Below, one piece after another: positions 52,504 through 60,905 of a stretch of 64,000 bases of DNA; the stretch's first letter is position 1, and every line of letters begins with the position of its first letter. This DNA comes from Rhizobacter sp. SG703 (GTDB taxonomy: Bacteria; Pseudomonadota; Gammaproteobacteria; Burkholderiales; Burkholderiaceae_C). The DNA lies in the NCBI RefSeq assembly GCF_012275445.1, contig NZ_JAAZQK010000001.1, positions 305,198 through 369,197 of the forward strand, given 5' to 3'. A program made the position numbers and the translations under genes. The notes under the pieces are model-generated. The model saw nothing but the letters and a program-made list of their open reading frames with translations, had not been told where the DNA came from and ran no database searches.

Positions 52504-53310
52504 ATGCGGCGGATGCGATTCGCCCTGATCCTGTGCTGCGCCGCCACCGTGCTGCTGGTCGCCTGCGCACATTCCTCCGCACCGCCGTCCATCGTGCTGC
52601 TCGGCGAGGTGCACGACAACGCCGCACAGCATGCGCTGCGGCTCGCCGAGTTCAGGACACTGCTCGACAGCGGCGCGCGGCCGGCGCTGCTGATGGAGCA
52701 GTTCGACCGCGACCGCCAGCCCGACATCGACCGGGTGCGCGCGGCCACGCCGGCCCCGACCGCCGCCGCGCTGGTCGCCGCGGCCGGCGGTGGCCCGGGC
52801 TGGGACTGGGCCTTCTACACGCCGTTCGTGCAGCTCGCGCTCGACCGAGGCCTGCCGATCGTCGCGGTCAACGTGTCGCGCGCCGAGAGCCGGCAGGTGA
52901 TGAGCCAGGGCCTGGCCGACACCGGTTTCTCGGCCGACGTGCCGGACGCGGTCTGGACCGCCCACACCGCCGACATCGAAGACAGCCACTGCGGGATGAT
53001 CGACGCGGCCACCGCCCGCCGCATGGCCGGCGCCCAGGTGGCGCGCGACCAGTTCATGGCGCGCAGCATCGAGGCCTGGGCCGACCGTGGCGTGGTGCTG
53101 CTGGCCGGCAACGGCCACGTGCGGCGCGATGTCGGCGTGCCGCGCTGGCTGGCCGACCGCACCCGCGCGCGCAGCCGCAGCATCGGCTACCTGGAGGACA
53201 CCGACGTGCCGCCGCCGGGCGCCTACGACCGCGTCGTCGTGACGCCACCGCAAGCGCGCGAGGACCCTTGCGCGGCGATGCACCAACCCTCACCGCCCCG
53301 TTCGCCCTGA
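52504..53310 (+). CDS. ChaN family lipoprotein (haem-binding, TIKI superfamily)
   Basis: 268 residues. A signal peptide with a lipobox-like VLLVAC suggests lipidation near residue 21. The ChaN fold begins IVLLGEVHDNAAQHALRLAE (GEVHDN motif), then ALLMEQFDRDRQ, and VVLLAGNGHVRRDVGVPRWL near the end. ChaN binds haem in Campylobacter and is often linked to iron. The last dozen residues come from a dispersed repeat whose bases encode the stop. It is divergent from the class V aminotransferase gene. Confidence 0.87.
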   Translation: MRRMRFALILCCAATVLLVACAHSSAPPSIVLLGEVHDNAAQHALRLAEFRTLLDSGARPALLMEQFDRDRQPDIDRVRAATPAPTAAALVAAAGGGPGWDWAFYTPFVQLALDRGLPIVAVNVSRAESRQVMSQGLADTGFSADVPDAVWTAHTADIEDSHCGMIDAATARRMAGAQVARDQFMARSIEAWADRGVVLLAGNGHVRRDVGVPRWLADRTRARSRSIGYLEDTDVPPPGAYDRVVVTPPQAREDPCAAMHQPSPPRSP

Positions 53311-53367
53311 GCCTGTCGATGGGTTGCTCGCACGCCACCGCGGCTTCGACAAGCTCAGCCCGAACGG
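53298..53367. repeat. Dispersed inverted repeat of the 'GCTTCGACAAGCTCAGCCCGAACGG' type (type D)
   Basis: Two imperfect 25-base arms: 53298-53323, starting CCGTTCGCCCTGAGCC, and 53343-53367, whose core is GACAAGCTCAGCCCGAACGG. Similar bipartite repeats are common in many proteobacterial genomes and translate as RAELVEA/DKLRAN. It lies between the convergent ChaN and LysR genes and supplies the ChaN stop codon. Confidence 0.8.
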
Positions 53368-53381
53368 GTGAGTAGTCCGTT

Positions 53382-54263
53382 TCAGCTCCACGCCTCCTGC
53401 ACCGCCGAACGCACCGCCAGCGTGGCCGGCGACAAGCGCCCCTCCGGCGGCGACGCGAAGCAGATCCAGGTGTGGGCCCGCCAGTGCTTCCAGATGCGCA
53501 GCTCGCCCTGGCGCTCGGCCTGCTCGGCCTGGTCCAGTCGCACGACGCCGACGCCCATGCCGCTGGCCACCATGCTGCGCACCACGCCTTCGGTGCTGGC
53601 CGATGCGCCCTCTTCGCGGTAGTCGCGCCCGCCGGCGGCGAACAGCGCATCGATGTGGGTGCGCAGCACGCAGCCGGCCGGCGTGCCGATCCACGGCTGC
53701 GTCATCAGGTCGGCCAGCGACGGGTCGGGATGGGCCTCGGCGAACGCGGTCGGCAGCGCGACCACCAGGTCGACCGTCGCGAGCCGCTGCAGCTGCACGC
53801 CCGGCACGTCCTCGTGGTCGGTCATCACGTAGGCGCAGTCCAGCTCGCCGCGTTGCAGCATCAGCAGCATCTCGGACGACAAGCCCTGCTGCAGCTGCAG
53901 CGTGACCTGCGGGTTGCGCTGCGCGAGCCGCAGCAGCGCATCGCCGAGCCGCAGCGCGATCGGGTCGCTGACGGTTCCGAAGCGCACCACGCCCTGCGCG
54001 GCGCCGCGCAGCTGCGCCGCCGCCGAGCGCAGCCGCCCGGCCGAGGCCAGCGTGCGCTCGGCGTCGTCGAGCAGCCGGCGGCCCTCTTCGGTCAGCACCA
54101 TGCCGCGCGGCGTGCGGTCGAACAGCCGCACGCCGAGTTCATCCTCCAGCGCCTTGACCTGCGCGCTGACCGCCGGCGGGCTGGTGAACACGCGCTCGGC
54201 GGCACGCGTCAGGTGGCCCTCCTGGGCGACCGCGACGAAGGTCTTCAGTTGATACAGCTCCAT
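53382..54263 (-). CDS. LysR family transcriptional regulator
   Basis: 293 residues: winged helix (MELYQLKTFVAVAQEGHLTRAAERVFTSPPAVSAQVKALEDELG; recognition part SPPAVSAQVKALE), dimer helix, and a co-inducer domain with TVDLVVALPTAFAEAHPD and GVVRSMVASGMGVGVVRLDQ. The SPPAVS recognition helix is of the CysB/CbbR-like group. It is divergent from the EamA transporter gene (136-base gap), the probable target. Confidence 0.9.
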   Translation of the reverse strand: MELYQLKTFVAVAQEGHLTRAAERVFTSPPAVSAQVKALEDELGVRLFDRTPRGMVLTEEGRRLLDDAERTLASAGRLRSAAAQLRGAAQGVVRFGTVSDPIALRLGDALLRLAQRNPQVTLQLQQGLSSEMLLMLQRGELDCAYVMTDHEDVPGVQLQRLATVDLVVALPTAFAEAHPDPSLADLMTQPWIGTPAGCVLRTHIDALFAAGGRDYREEGASASTEGVVRSMVASGMGVGVVRLDQAEQAERQGELRIWKHWRAHTWICFASPPEGRLSPATLAVRSAVQEAWS

Positions 54264-54398
54264 GGCCGGCGATTGTGGCCATGCGGTGCCGGGCTGTCAG
54301 TTCGGATTTCCTGAGGCTCCGGTCCGAATTCGCGAATGGCCTTGCAGGCCGGCGTTGCCGAGACTGGCTCCATCGCATCCGTTTCCGTGGAGCCCGCC

Positions 54399-55433
54399 AT
54401 GACCCTTCCTCGTTCTCCGGCCGTCGGCATCGCCGGGCTGCTGCTCGCGACCACCGCCTGGGGCAGCCTGTTCCTCGCCAGCAAGCCGGTGCTGCCGCAC
54501 GTCGACCCGGTGTGGTTCACGCTGCTGCGCTACAGCATCGCGACGCTCGGCTTCATGGCGGTGCTGCGCCTGCGCGGGCCGGTGCCGTGGAGCGCGTTGC
54601 GGCAGCACGGCGCGCGGCTGGCCGGGCTCGGCTTCATCGGCTACGGCGTGTTCAGCGCGATGGTGCTGGTGGGTCTCGCGCACTCGCTGCCGTCGCACGG
54701 CGCGGTGATCATGGCGACGATGCCGATCACGACGCAGCTGGTGCGCTGGGCGCTCGACGGCCAGCGGCCGAGCCGCAGCGCGGTCTTCAGCACCCTGCTG
54801 GCGCTGGTCGGCGTGGCGATGGTGTCGGGTGCGGTGACGCGGGCAGCGTCCGCGCAAGCCTCGACGCTGGTCGGCGACCTGACGGCGCTGGCCGGCACGC
54901 TCGGCTGGATCGCCTACACCCGCGGCGCGGCGCGTTTTCCGGCGCTCGACGTGATCGGCTTCAGCGCGTTGAGCGCCCTCGCCTCGTGGCCGCTGCTGCT
55001 GATCGCCACGCTCGCGCTGACCGCCTTCGGGCTGGCGCCGGTCCCGACCGCCGAGGCTGCGTGGAACGCGGCGCCTGCGCTGGTCTACATCGGCCTCGTG
55101 CCGACGGTGTTCGGGGTGCTGGCGTACAACTTCGGCGTCAGGACGCTGGGCGTCGTGACCAGCACCGCGTTCCTGAACGTCGTTCCGGTGTCGGTGCTGC
55201 TGATCGGGGTCGCGATGGGCTCACGCCCGGCGCTGCATGAGCTGGCCGGGGTGATGCTGGTGGTGTCGGGCTTGCTGGTCCACACGCTGTCGCAGCGTGC
55301 GGCCAGCCGGTTGGCGAAAGACGCTCAGCGGCCGGTGCCGGCCGGCGACATCGACAGGAACGCGCTGGTGTGCAGGTCGCCCCGGCCGCTGCGGCTGTTG
55401 TCGATCGCGCGCATGCGGCGCTCGAGTTCGTAG
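54399..55433 (+). CDS. EamA/DMT family transporter
   Basis: 344 residues with ten hydrophobic helices in two EamA repeats (VGIAGLLLATTAWGSLFLASKPVL, ATLGFMAVLRLRG, VFSTLLALVGVAMVSGAV; ALVYIGLVPTVFGVLAYNFGV, AFLNVVPVSVLLIGVAMGS). Members export metabolites or amino acids. The start at 54399 gives MTLPRSPAVGIAG directly before the first helix; an upstream in-frame ATG adds 21 residues. The last 37 residues after the tenth helix overlap, antisense, the DUF3563 gene, so they are probably a run-on rather than a domain. Likely controlled by the divergent LysR protein. Confidence 0.9.
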   Translation: MTLPRSPAVGIAGLLLATTAWGSLFLASKPVLPHVDPVWFTLLRYSIATLGFMAVLRLRGPVPWSALRQHGARLAGLGFIGYGVFSAMVLVGLAHSLPSHGAVIMATMPITTQLVRWALDGQRPSRSAVFSTLLALVGVAMVSGAVTRAASAQASTLVGDLTALAGTLGWIAYTRGAARFPALDVIGFSALSALASWPLLLIATLALTAFGLAPVPTAEAAWNAAPALVYIGLVPTVFGVLAYNFGVRTLGVVTSTAFLNVVPVSVLLIGVAMGSRPALHELAGVMLVVSGLLVHTLSQRAASRLAKDAQRPVPAGDIDRNALVCRSPRPLRLLSIARMRRSSS

Positions 55434-55537
55434 ATGTCGTGGGATTCGGCCAGCCAGGCCTCGTCGTAGCCGCGGGGCTGGGTGCCGCCGGCGAATGCGT
55501 TGCGCATGGCGCTGGCGATGGCATTGATGAAGTTCAT
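55325..55537 (-). CDS. DUF3563 family small protein
   Basis: 70 residues. The diagnostic core GYDEAWLAESHDIYELERRMRAID matches DUF3563 (D/W-L-x-x-S-x-D-x-x-x-L-E-R-R-M-R), a short protein of unknown function common in Burkholderiales. It starts MNFINAIASAMRNAFAGG, a weakly amphipathic helix. It overlaps the end of the EamA gene by 109 bases on the opposite strand. A 30-base inverted repeat lies about 58 bases upstream and may control it. Confidence 0.87.
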   Translation of the reverse strand: MNFINAIASAMRNAFAGGTQPRGYDEAWLAESHDIYELERRMRAIDNSRSGRGDLHTSAFLSMSPAGTGR

Positions 55538-55594
55538 GTTCTATCTCGGTCCGTCTTGTGGTCGGTTTTTTCTCAGTCGGTGCGCCCGTCGTGC

Positions 55595-55624
55595 GGGTTA
55601 ACACCTAGTACCTAGTGTAAACCC
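55595..55624. promoter_or_regulatory. 30-base inverted repeat between DUF3563 and DUF3616 genes
   Basis: Arms GGGTTAACAC and GTGTAAACCC (one mismatch) flank CTAGTACCTA, itself containing the direct repeat ACCTAGT. It sits 58 bases upstream of the DUF3563 start and 92 bases upstream of the DUF3616 start. It looks like a binding site for a dimeric regulator of one or both genes. Confidence 0.6.
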
Positions 55625-55716
55625 TGACGTGTGTCCTGTCTGTGACGGAAACCGCTGACCCCTGTGAATCGGGGGCCGCGAGAATGATCGCTTCGCCCGT
55701 GCGGCCGGAGGACCTG

Positions 55717-56694
55717 ATGAAGACGCTGCGATGCCGCTGCCTGGCCGGCCTGCTGTTCACGTTGCTCGCGGCCGCCCATGCCGGCGCCCGCGCGCAGGCG
55801 CCCGACGCGTACCGCGGGCTGTGCGATGCATCGGCCGCCATCGCGCTCGATGCCCGGCACTTTGTCGTCGCCGACGACGAACACAACACGCTGCAGGTGT
55901 TTCGCCGCGATGCGCCGGACGCCGTCGGCCGCGTCGACCTCGACGACTTCCTCGGCACCGCGGGCGGCCGCGAATCCGACCTCGAAGGCGCGGCCGAGAG
56001 CGGCGGCCTCATCTACTGGATCGCCTCGCACGGCCGCAACAGCGCCGGCAAGAAGCGCGACGAGCGGCACCGGCTGTTCGCGACCGAGCGCGTGCCCGGG
56101 TCGACGCCGCCCTCGCTGCGCCCGGTCGGCCGGCCGTACACCCGCCTGCTCGACGACCTGCTCGATGCGCCGCAGCTGAAGGGCTACCACCTGAAAGACG
56201 CGTCGAAGCGGCCGCCCGAGGCGGAGGGCGGCCTGAACATCGAAGGCCTGGCCGCGACGCCCGGCGGCGCGCTGCTGGTCGGGCTGCGCAACCCGCTGCC
56301 GCGCGGGCGGGCGCTGGTCATCGCGATCGACAACCCGGCGCAGGTCGTGCACGGCCAGCGCGCGAAGATCGGCCGCGTGACCGAACTGGCGCTCGGCGGC
56401 CGCGGCATCCGCAGCCTCGAACGCGTCGGCAGCGGCTACCTCGTCGTCGCCGGGCCGCCGGCCGATGACGGCAGCTTCGCGTTGTACCGCTGGTCCGGCA
56501 ACGCCGGCGATATCCCGGTGCCGCTGTCGTCGGTCGCGTTCGGCAGCCTGCGGCCCGAGGCGCTGTTCGCATGGCCGGAAACGGGCGAGGTGCAGGTGCT
56601 CAGCGATGACGGCGGCGTGCGCATCGCCGGCGTCGAATGCAAGACGCTGCCGGCGGCGCAGCGCGCGTTCCGTAGCGTCGTCGTCAGGCCGTAG
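55717..56694 (+). CDS. DUF3616 family exported protein
   Basis: A 325-residue protein with a signal peptide (MKTLRCRCLAGLLFTLLAAAHAGARA). The mature part begins YRGLCDASAAIALDARHFVVADDEHNTLQVFRRD, the DUF3616 opening, and contains DLEGAAESGGLIYWIASHGRN and LNIEGLAATPGGALLVGLRNP. It looks like a beta-propeller-like secreted protein; the function is unknown. GGAGG lies six bases before the ATG at 55717. It is convergent with the M28 peptidase gene (three bases apart). Confidence 0.87.
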   Translation: MKTLRCRCLAGLLFTLLAAAHAGARAQAPDAYRGLCDASAAIALDARHFVVADDEHNTLQVFRRDAPDAVGRVDLDDFLGTAGGRESDLEGAAESGGLIYWIASHGRNSAGKKRDERHRLFATERVPGSTPPSLRPVGRPYTRLLDDLLDAPQLKGYHLKDASKRPPEAEGGLNIEGLAATPGGALLVGLRNPLPRGRALVIAIDNPAQVVHGQRAKIGRVTELALGGRGIRSLERVGSGYLVVAGPPADDGSFALYRWSGNAGDIPVPLSSVAFGSLRPEALFAWPETGEVQVLSDDGGVRIAGVECKTLPAAQRAFRSVVVRP

Positions 56695-56697
56695 CGA

Positions 56698-57684
56698 TCA
56701 CAGCGCTCGCGTCACAGCCCAGACGCCCTGCACCACCTGCGCCATGCGGCGATAGTCCAGCGTCTCCCAGCGGTCGCCCGGTTGGTGGTAGTGGTCGTTG
56801 CGCAGGAAGGCGGTGTCGGTGACCATCAGCGCCGGCATGCCGAGCGCCCAGTAGCTCAGGTGGTCGGAGAAGTCGATGCCGTCGAGCCCGGTCGGCGCAT
56901 TGATCGATTGCACGCGCAGGTCGGTGGCACCCGCCATCACCGCCTTCACCTGGCGCGTGAGGCCGAAGCGTTCGAGCCGGCCGACGACCGCGATGAAATC
57001 GCCGCGGTCGCCGTACAGCGCCGACAGGCCCGGCACCGGGTAGCGCTGCGAGCCGGGCTGGTCGGAGAACGTGCCGATCATCTCCAGCGCCAGCATCAGG
57101 CGCGGCTCGCGGCCGCCGGCGCGCAGCGACTGCGCATGCACCGCGCTGCCCATCCCGGCCGTGCGGAAGTACGGCGGCTCTTCCAGCGTGTAGGCGACGA
57201 GTTCGACCGGCCGCGGCGGCGGATCGCGGCCGAGCAGCCGCGCCAGTTCCAGCAGCCCGGCGACGCCGCTCGCGTTGTCGTCGGCGCCCGGGGTCGCATC
57301 GCCGTCGTCGCCGCCATGCGCGTCGTAATGCGAGCCGATCACCAGCGGCTCGCCGTCCGCCGGTCCGAAGCGCGCGATCAGGTTGCGCTGACGAACCTTG
57401 CCGACGCTGACACGCTGCATGCTCACCGCGCCGCCGGATTCGCGCAGCACGCCGGCCACGTAGTCGGCCGCTGCCTCGAGCCGCCCGGATGGCCCGGCCA
57501 CGCGCGGGTGCAGGTCGACCGACAGCCGCCGCACATGCGCCTTCAGCCGCTCGGCGTCGACTTCGGGCGGGTGCGTCGCGAGCGGCACCACCCACGGCTG
57601 CGCGACGGTGATCCAGGCCGCGATCAAGACCGCGAGCACGGCCGCGAGCAGGCCGACCCAGGCGATGCGAAACCCTCTTGTCAT
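56698..57684 (-). CDS. M28 family zinc peptidase, membrane-anchored
   Basis: 328 residues. An uncleaved-looking N-terminal helix (FRIAWVGLLAAVLAVLIAAWI) places the enzyme in the periplasm. The two-zinc site is visible: VIGSHYDAHGGDDG (His, Asp), PGADDNASGVAGLLELAR (bridging Asp), YTLEEPPYFRTAG (catalytic Glu pair) and GIDFSDHLSYWALG (distal His). It should be an aminopeptidase of the Aap/YwaD type. It is convergent with the DUF3616 gene. Confidence 0.92.
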   Translation of the reverse strand: MTRGFRIAWVGLLAAVLAVLIAAWITVAQPWVVPLATHPPEVDAERLKAHVRRLSVDLHPRVAGPSGRLEAAADYVAGVLRESGGAVSMQRVSVGKVRQRNLIARFGPADGEPLVIGSHYDAHGGDDGDATPGADDNASGVAGLLELARLLGRDPPPRPVELVAYTLEEPPYFRTAGMGSAVHAQSLRAGGREPRLMLALEMIGTFSDQPGSQRYPVPGLSALYGDRGDFIAVVGRLERFGLTRQVKAVMAGATDLRVQSINAPTGLDGIDFSDHLSYWALGMPALMVTDTAFLRNDHYHQPGDRWETLDYRRMAQVVQGVWAVTRAL

Positions 57685-57780
57685 GCGCGATCCCTCGGTG
57701 ATTCGATCACGGCATCGTGCCCACGGCGCCCGACCTCGTGGGGCAGCATCCGACGATCGACCGGTTCGAGGCCGCGAAAC

Positions 57781-58719
57781 TCAGCCGGTCGCGATCCGGC
57801 CGCCGGCCGCGCGCCGGAAGCGCCCCGGCGTCACGCCCGCATGCCGCGCGAACGCGCGGTTGAACGCGGCCTCGGAGCGGTAACCCACTGCCTCGCCGAC
57901 CGACGCGCTGTCGTGACCGCCCTGCGCGAGCAGGCGCGACGCAAGCTCCATCCGCAGCGTCGTCAGCAGCTCGATCGGGCCGCAGCCCGCGGCCTGCAGG
58001 AACTGGCGCGCGAAGGTCGCGCGCGACAAGTGGCAGCGGCGCGCCATCTCGTCGACCGTCCACGGCCGCTGCGGCTCGGACAGCATCGCCTGCAGCGCCG
58101 GCGCGAGGCGCTCGCGCACCATCAGGCCGAGCACGCCGCGCTGCTGCGGCTGCTGCGCCAGGTGCGCGCGCAGCGCCAGCGTGAACAAGGCACCGCACAG
58201 CCCGGCGACGATCGCGGCCGCGCCCGGCTGCTGCTGCTCGATCTCGTGCGCCATCATGCCGACCAGCCCGCGCAGCCAGGCCGCGCCCGGCGTCGCCTCG
58301 AAGGGCACGACGATGTGCGCCGGCAACGCATCGAGCACGCTGCTACGCCGCCGCCCGGCGAACTCGAACTCGCCGCACAACAGGTCGAGCGCGGCCGCCT
58401 CGGGCGACGCGAGGTTGGTCTTCAGCGGCAGCACCGGGCCGTCGTCGGTGCGGATCGCCGGGCCGCGCCGCGCCGACACGCCGCGCACCACATGCGCATC
58501 GCCATGGGGCAGCACCAGCAGGCTGCCCTGCCGCAACGCGATCGCGCGCCGCTGTGCCGGCAGCCACACCTCGCACTCGCCCGCCAGCACCACGTGGAAC
58601 GGCGCCCGCCACGGCCCGGTTGCGGCATGCGGCACCGAGAAGCCGGGGCCGAACAGGCAACGCAGGTCCATGCGACCGCGCAGGTCGAGCGTGGCGACCA
58701 GCTGGGTCAAGGCATCCAT
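57781..58719 (-). CDS. AraC family transcriptional regulator (cupin_6 type)
   Basis: 312 residues. The N-terminal cupin domain (FHVVLAGECEVWLPAQRRAIALRQGSLLVLPHGDAHVVRG) is of the AraC cupin_6 group. The C-terminal double helix-turn-helix is WTVDEMARRCHLSRATFARQFLQAAG and ASVGEAVGYRSEAAFNRAFARHAGVTPGRFRR. The start at 58719 gives MDALTQLVATLDLRG, the usual beginning. It is divergent from the TehA-like gene (118 bases), the likely target. Confidence 0.9.
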   Translation of the reverse strand: MDALTQLVATLDLRGRMDLRCLFGPGFSVPHAATGPWRAPFHVVLAGECEVWLPAQRRAIALRQGSLLVLPHGDAHVVRGVSARRGPAIRTDDGPVLPLKTNLASPEAAALDLLCGEFEFAGRRRSSVLDALPAHIVVPFEATPGAAWLRGLVGMMAHEIEQQQPGAAAIVAGLCGALFTLALRAHLAQQPQQRGVLGLMVRERLAPALQAMLSEPQRPWTVDEMARRCHLSRATFARQFLQAAGCGPIELLTTLRMELASRLLAQGGHDSASVGEAVGYRSEAAFNRAFARHAGVTPGRFRRAAGGRIATG

Positions 58720-58837
58720 GGGCAGCTTCCCGGTTGAGACGACGGAGCAATTATCGGAGACCCGCCGGCATTCATCATCGCGTGGCGCGTGCCTACAGTC
58801 GGGGCATCGACACACCGTCGCCGTGATGGACCCCGCC

Positions 58838-59848
58838 ATGAACTCTCCACGCTCCCCGATCCCCGTCTCGTTCTTCAGCATCGCGGTCGGCCTGCTCGCG
58901 CTCGGCGCGGCCTGGCGAGTGGCCGTCGGACTGTGGCCGCTGCCGGCCTGGCTGGCATCGGTCGTCACCGCCGCGGGTCTCGTCGCGTGGCTCGCGTTGC
59001 TGGTGCTGTATGCGCTGAAGTGGGGGCGGCACCGCGAGGCGGCGCGCGCCGAGCTGCAGCATCCGCTGCAGTCGGCCTTCCTCGCGCTGGTGCCGGTGTC
59101 CAGCCTGCTCGCCGCGATCGCGCTGCAGCCGTTGTCGCGGCCGCTGGCGTTCACGGTGTTCATCGTCGCGCTGCTCGCGTCGCTGGCCATCGGCGCGTGG
59201 CTGTACGGCCGCGTCTGGCGAGGCGGGCTGGCGCCGGAGCTCGTCACGCCGGCGATCTACCTGCCGGTGGTCGCGCAGAGCTTCGTCGCCGCGCTCGCGT
59301 CCGCCAGCTTCGGCTGTACGCAGGTGGGCCTGTGGTTCTTCGGCGCCGGCCTGCTGGGCTGGCTCGCGATCGAATCGACGATCCTGAACCGCCTCGGCAC
59401 GCGCGGCCCGCTGCCGGCCGCGATGCGACCGCTGCTGGGCATCCAGCTCGCACCGCCGGTGGTCGGTGGCGTCGCGTGGATGGCGCTCGGCCACGAGTCG
59501 CCGGAGTGGGTCGGCCAGGCCTTGCTCGGTTACGGCCTGTACCAGGCGCTGTTGCTGGCCCGCCTTCTGCCGTGGATCCGTGAACAGGGCTTCACGACCT
59601 CGTACTGGGGTTTCAGCTTCGGCGTGGCGGCGTTGCCGACGCTGGCGATGCGGCTGGCCGCGCAGGGCACGCCTGACAGCGCGGTGCACTGGCTCGCGCC
59701 GATCGCGTTCGCGCTCGCCAATGCGATCGTCGTCGCGCTCGGGGTCGGTACGCTGCGCCTGTGGGCGGCTGGCCGCCTGATCCCTGCCACGCCGTCGACG
59801 GCTGCACCGGCCGCCCCCATCCATCCGGGGGTGTCCCAGCCTGTCTGA
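58838..59848 (+). CDS. tehA: TehA/SLAC1 family transporter
   Basis: 336 residues with ten hydrophobic helices; begins NSPRSPIPVSFFSIAVGLLALGAAWR, typical of TehA homologs (PVSFFSIAVGLLALG). Related helices include LAFTVFIVALLASLAIGAWLYG and YLPVVAQSFVAALASA. E. coli TehA confers tellurite resistance when overexpressed and belongs to the TDT dicarboxylate/anion channel family. ATG at 58838 is preferred; an in-frame ATG 12 bases earlier is possible. Control by the divergent AraC-type regulator is inferred from layout. Confidence 0.87.
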   Translation: MNSPRSPIPVSFFSIAVGLLALGAAWRVAVGLWPLPAWLASVVTAAGLVAWLALLVLYALKWGRHREAARAELQHPLQSAFLALVPVSSLLAAIALQPLSRPLAFTVFIVALLASLAIGAWLYGRVWRGGLAPELVTPAIYLPVVAQSFVAALASASFGCTQVGLWFFGAGLLGWLAIESTILNRLGTRGPLPAAMRPLLGIQLAPPVVGGVAWMALGHESPEWVGQALLGYGLYQALLLARLLPWIREQGFTTSYWGFSFGVAALPTLAMRLAAQGTPDSAVHWLAPIAFALANAIVVALGVGTLRLWAAGRLIPATPSTAAPAAPIHPGVSQPV

Positions 59849-59906
59849 CGCCTTGGGGTGACTTTGGTCGAGCGGCGCAGCAGGGCCCGGCCGCAATAAT
59901 GGCCCG

Positions 59907-60863
59907 ATGCCCGCACGACGAGATCACGCCCGCCCGCCGCGACGGTCGACTGCCGCCCCCCGGGTCGGCGTCGGCCTGCTGGTGCTGGCAGGCCTGTTCG
60001 CCGGTTGCGGGCCGGCCCATTCCAACGACGGCGGCAACGGCATGATCTTCGGCCTGTTCAAGAGCAAGTACACGACGAGTGTCGGTCCGCAGGTCGGCGC
60101 TTCGCTGGTGCGCGAAGCGGCCTGGCCCGCATCGATGCCGGCGCCACCGGCGGCGTCGTACCCGCAGGTCCGCAACGTCAGCATCGACGGCGGCCTGCCG
60201 CCGGCCGGCACGCTGGCGGCCACGCGCGCCGAGCACCCGGCCGCCGAGGCCTTCGTCATCGACGCGACGGCGGGCCAGCCCGCGCTGGCCGTCGTCAACA
60301 CCTACGACCCGGAACGCCGCACGCAGCTGTGGCAGCTCGATGCCCGCGACGCGCGCCGCTTCGACAAGCAGCGCAGTGCCACCTTCGATGCCGCGCAGGC
60401 GAAGTGGTTGATGTACAGCGCCGAATCGGTGCTCGCGCTGCCCGGCCGGCAACTGCTGATCCAGCTGAAATACCACAAGCCGCAAGCGGCCGACGGCCTG
60501 TTCGTCTACGACGCCGAGGCCGACCGCATCCGCAGCTTCGGCAACGTCGAGCCCGACTGGTCGCGCGGCCTGCCGTTCAGGTTCATCGACAGCCTGCAGC
60601 TACTGCCCGACGCGCTGCTGGTGCGCTACCAGACCGACAAGGAGCGGCTCGGCCCGCAGCGCTACGTGAACCACTTCGAGCACCTGGTGCTGTTCTCGCC
60701 GCGCCACCGCGACGGCCTGGAACTCGCGAAGCTCGGCCTCGACGACGGCAGCGTCCGCCGCTGGGGCCTGTCGGGCAGCAAGCTGTGGTTGCAGACCGTC
60801 GACGAGCGGGCGTCGCCGCCGCGCGAGTTCGTCTGGTCGCTGGACCTCGCCCGCGTGCTCTGA
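59907..60863 (+). CDS. Lipoprotein of unknown function
   Basis: 318 residues. After a basic N-terminus comes a hydrophobic core ending VLAGLFAGCGPAHS; the lipobox LFAGC predicts a lipidated Cys35. The mature part is beta-rich (ALAVVNTYDPERRTQLWQLDARD, LPGRQLLIQLKYHKP, FVYDAEADRIRSFGNV), suggesting a propeller-like fold, with no catalytic motif. It is followed 42 bases later by a class 3 lipase gene and a small unknown gene on the same strand, so the three may be one operon. Confidence 0.8.
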   Translation: MPARRDHARPPRRSTAAPRVGVGLLVLAGLFAGCGPAHSNDGGNGMIFGLFKSKYTTSVGPQVGASLVREAAWPASMPAPPAASYPQVRNVSIDGGLPPAGTLAATRAEHPAAEAFVIDATAGQPALAVVNTYDPERRTQLWQLDARDARRFDKQRSATFDAAQAKWLMYSAESVLALPGRQLLIQLKYHKPQAADGLFVYDAEADRIRSFGNVEPDWSRGLPFRFIDSLQLLPDALLVRYQTDKERLGPQRYVNHFEHLVLFSPRHRDGLELAKLGLDDGSVRRWGLSGSKLWLQTVDERASPPREFVWSLDLARVL

Positions 60864-60905
60864 CGTTTCACCGACACGCCCCTCCCACGCACACCGCGAA
60901 CCATC

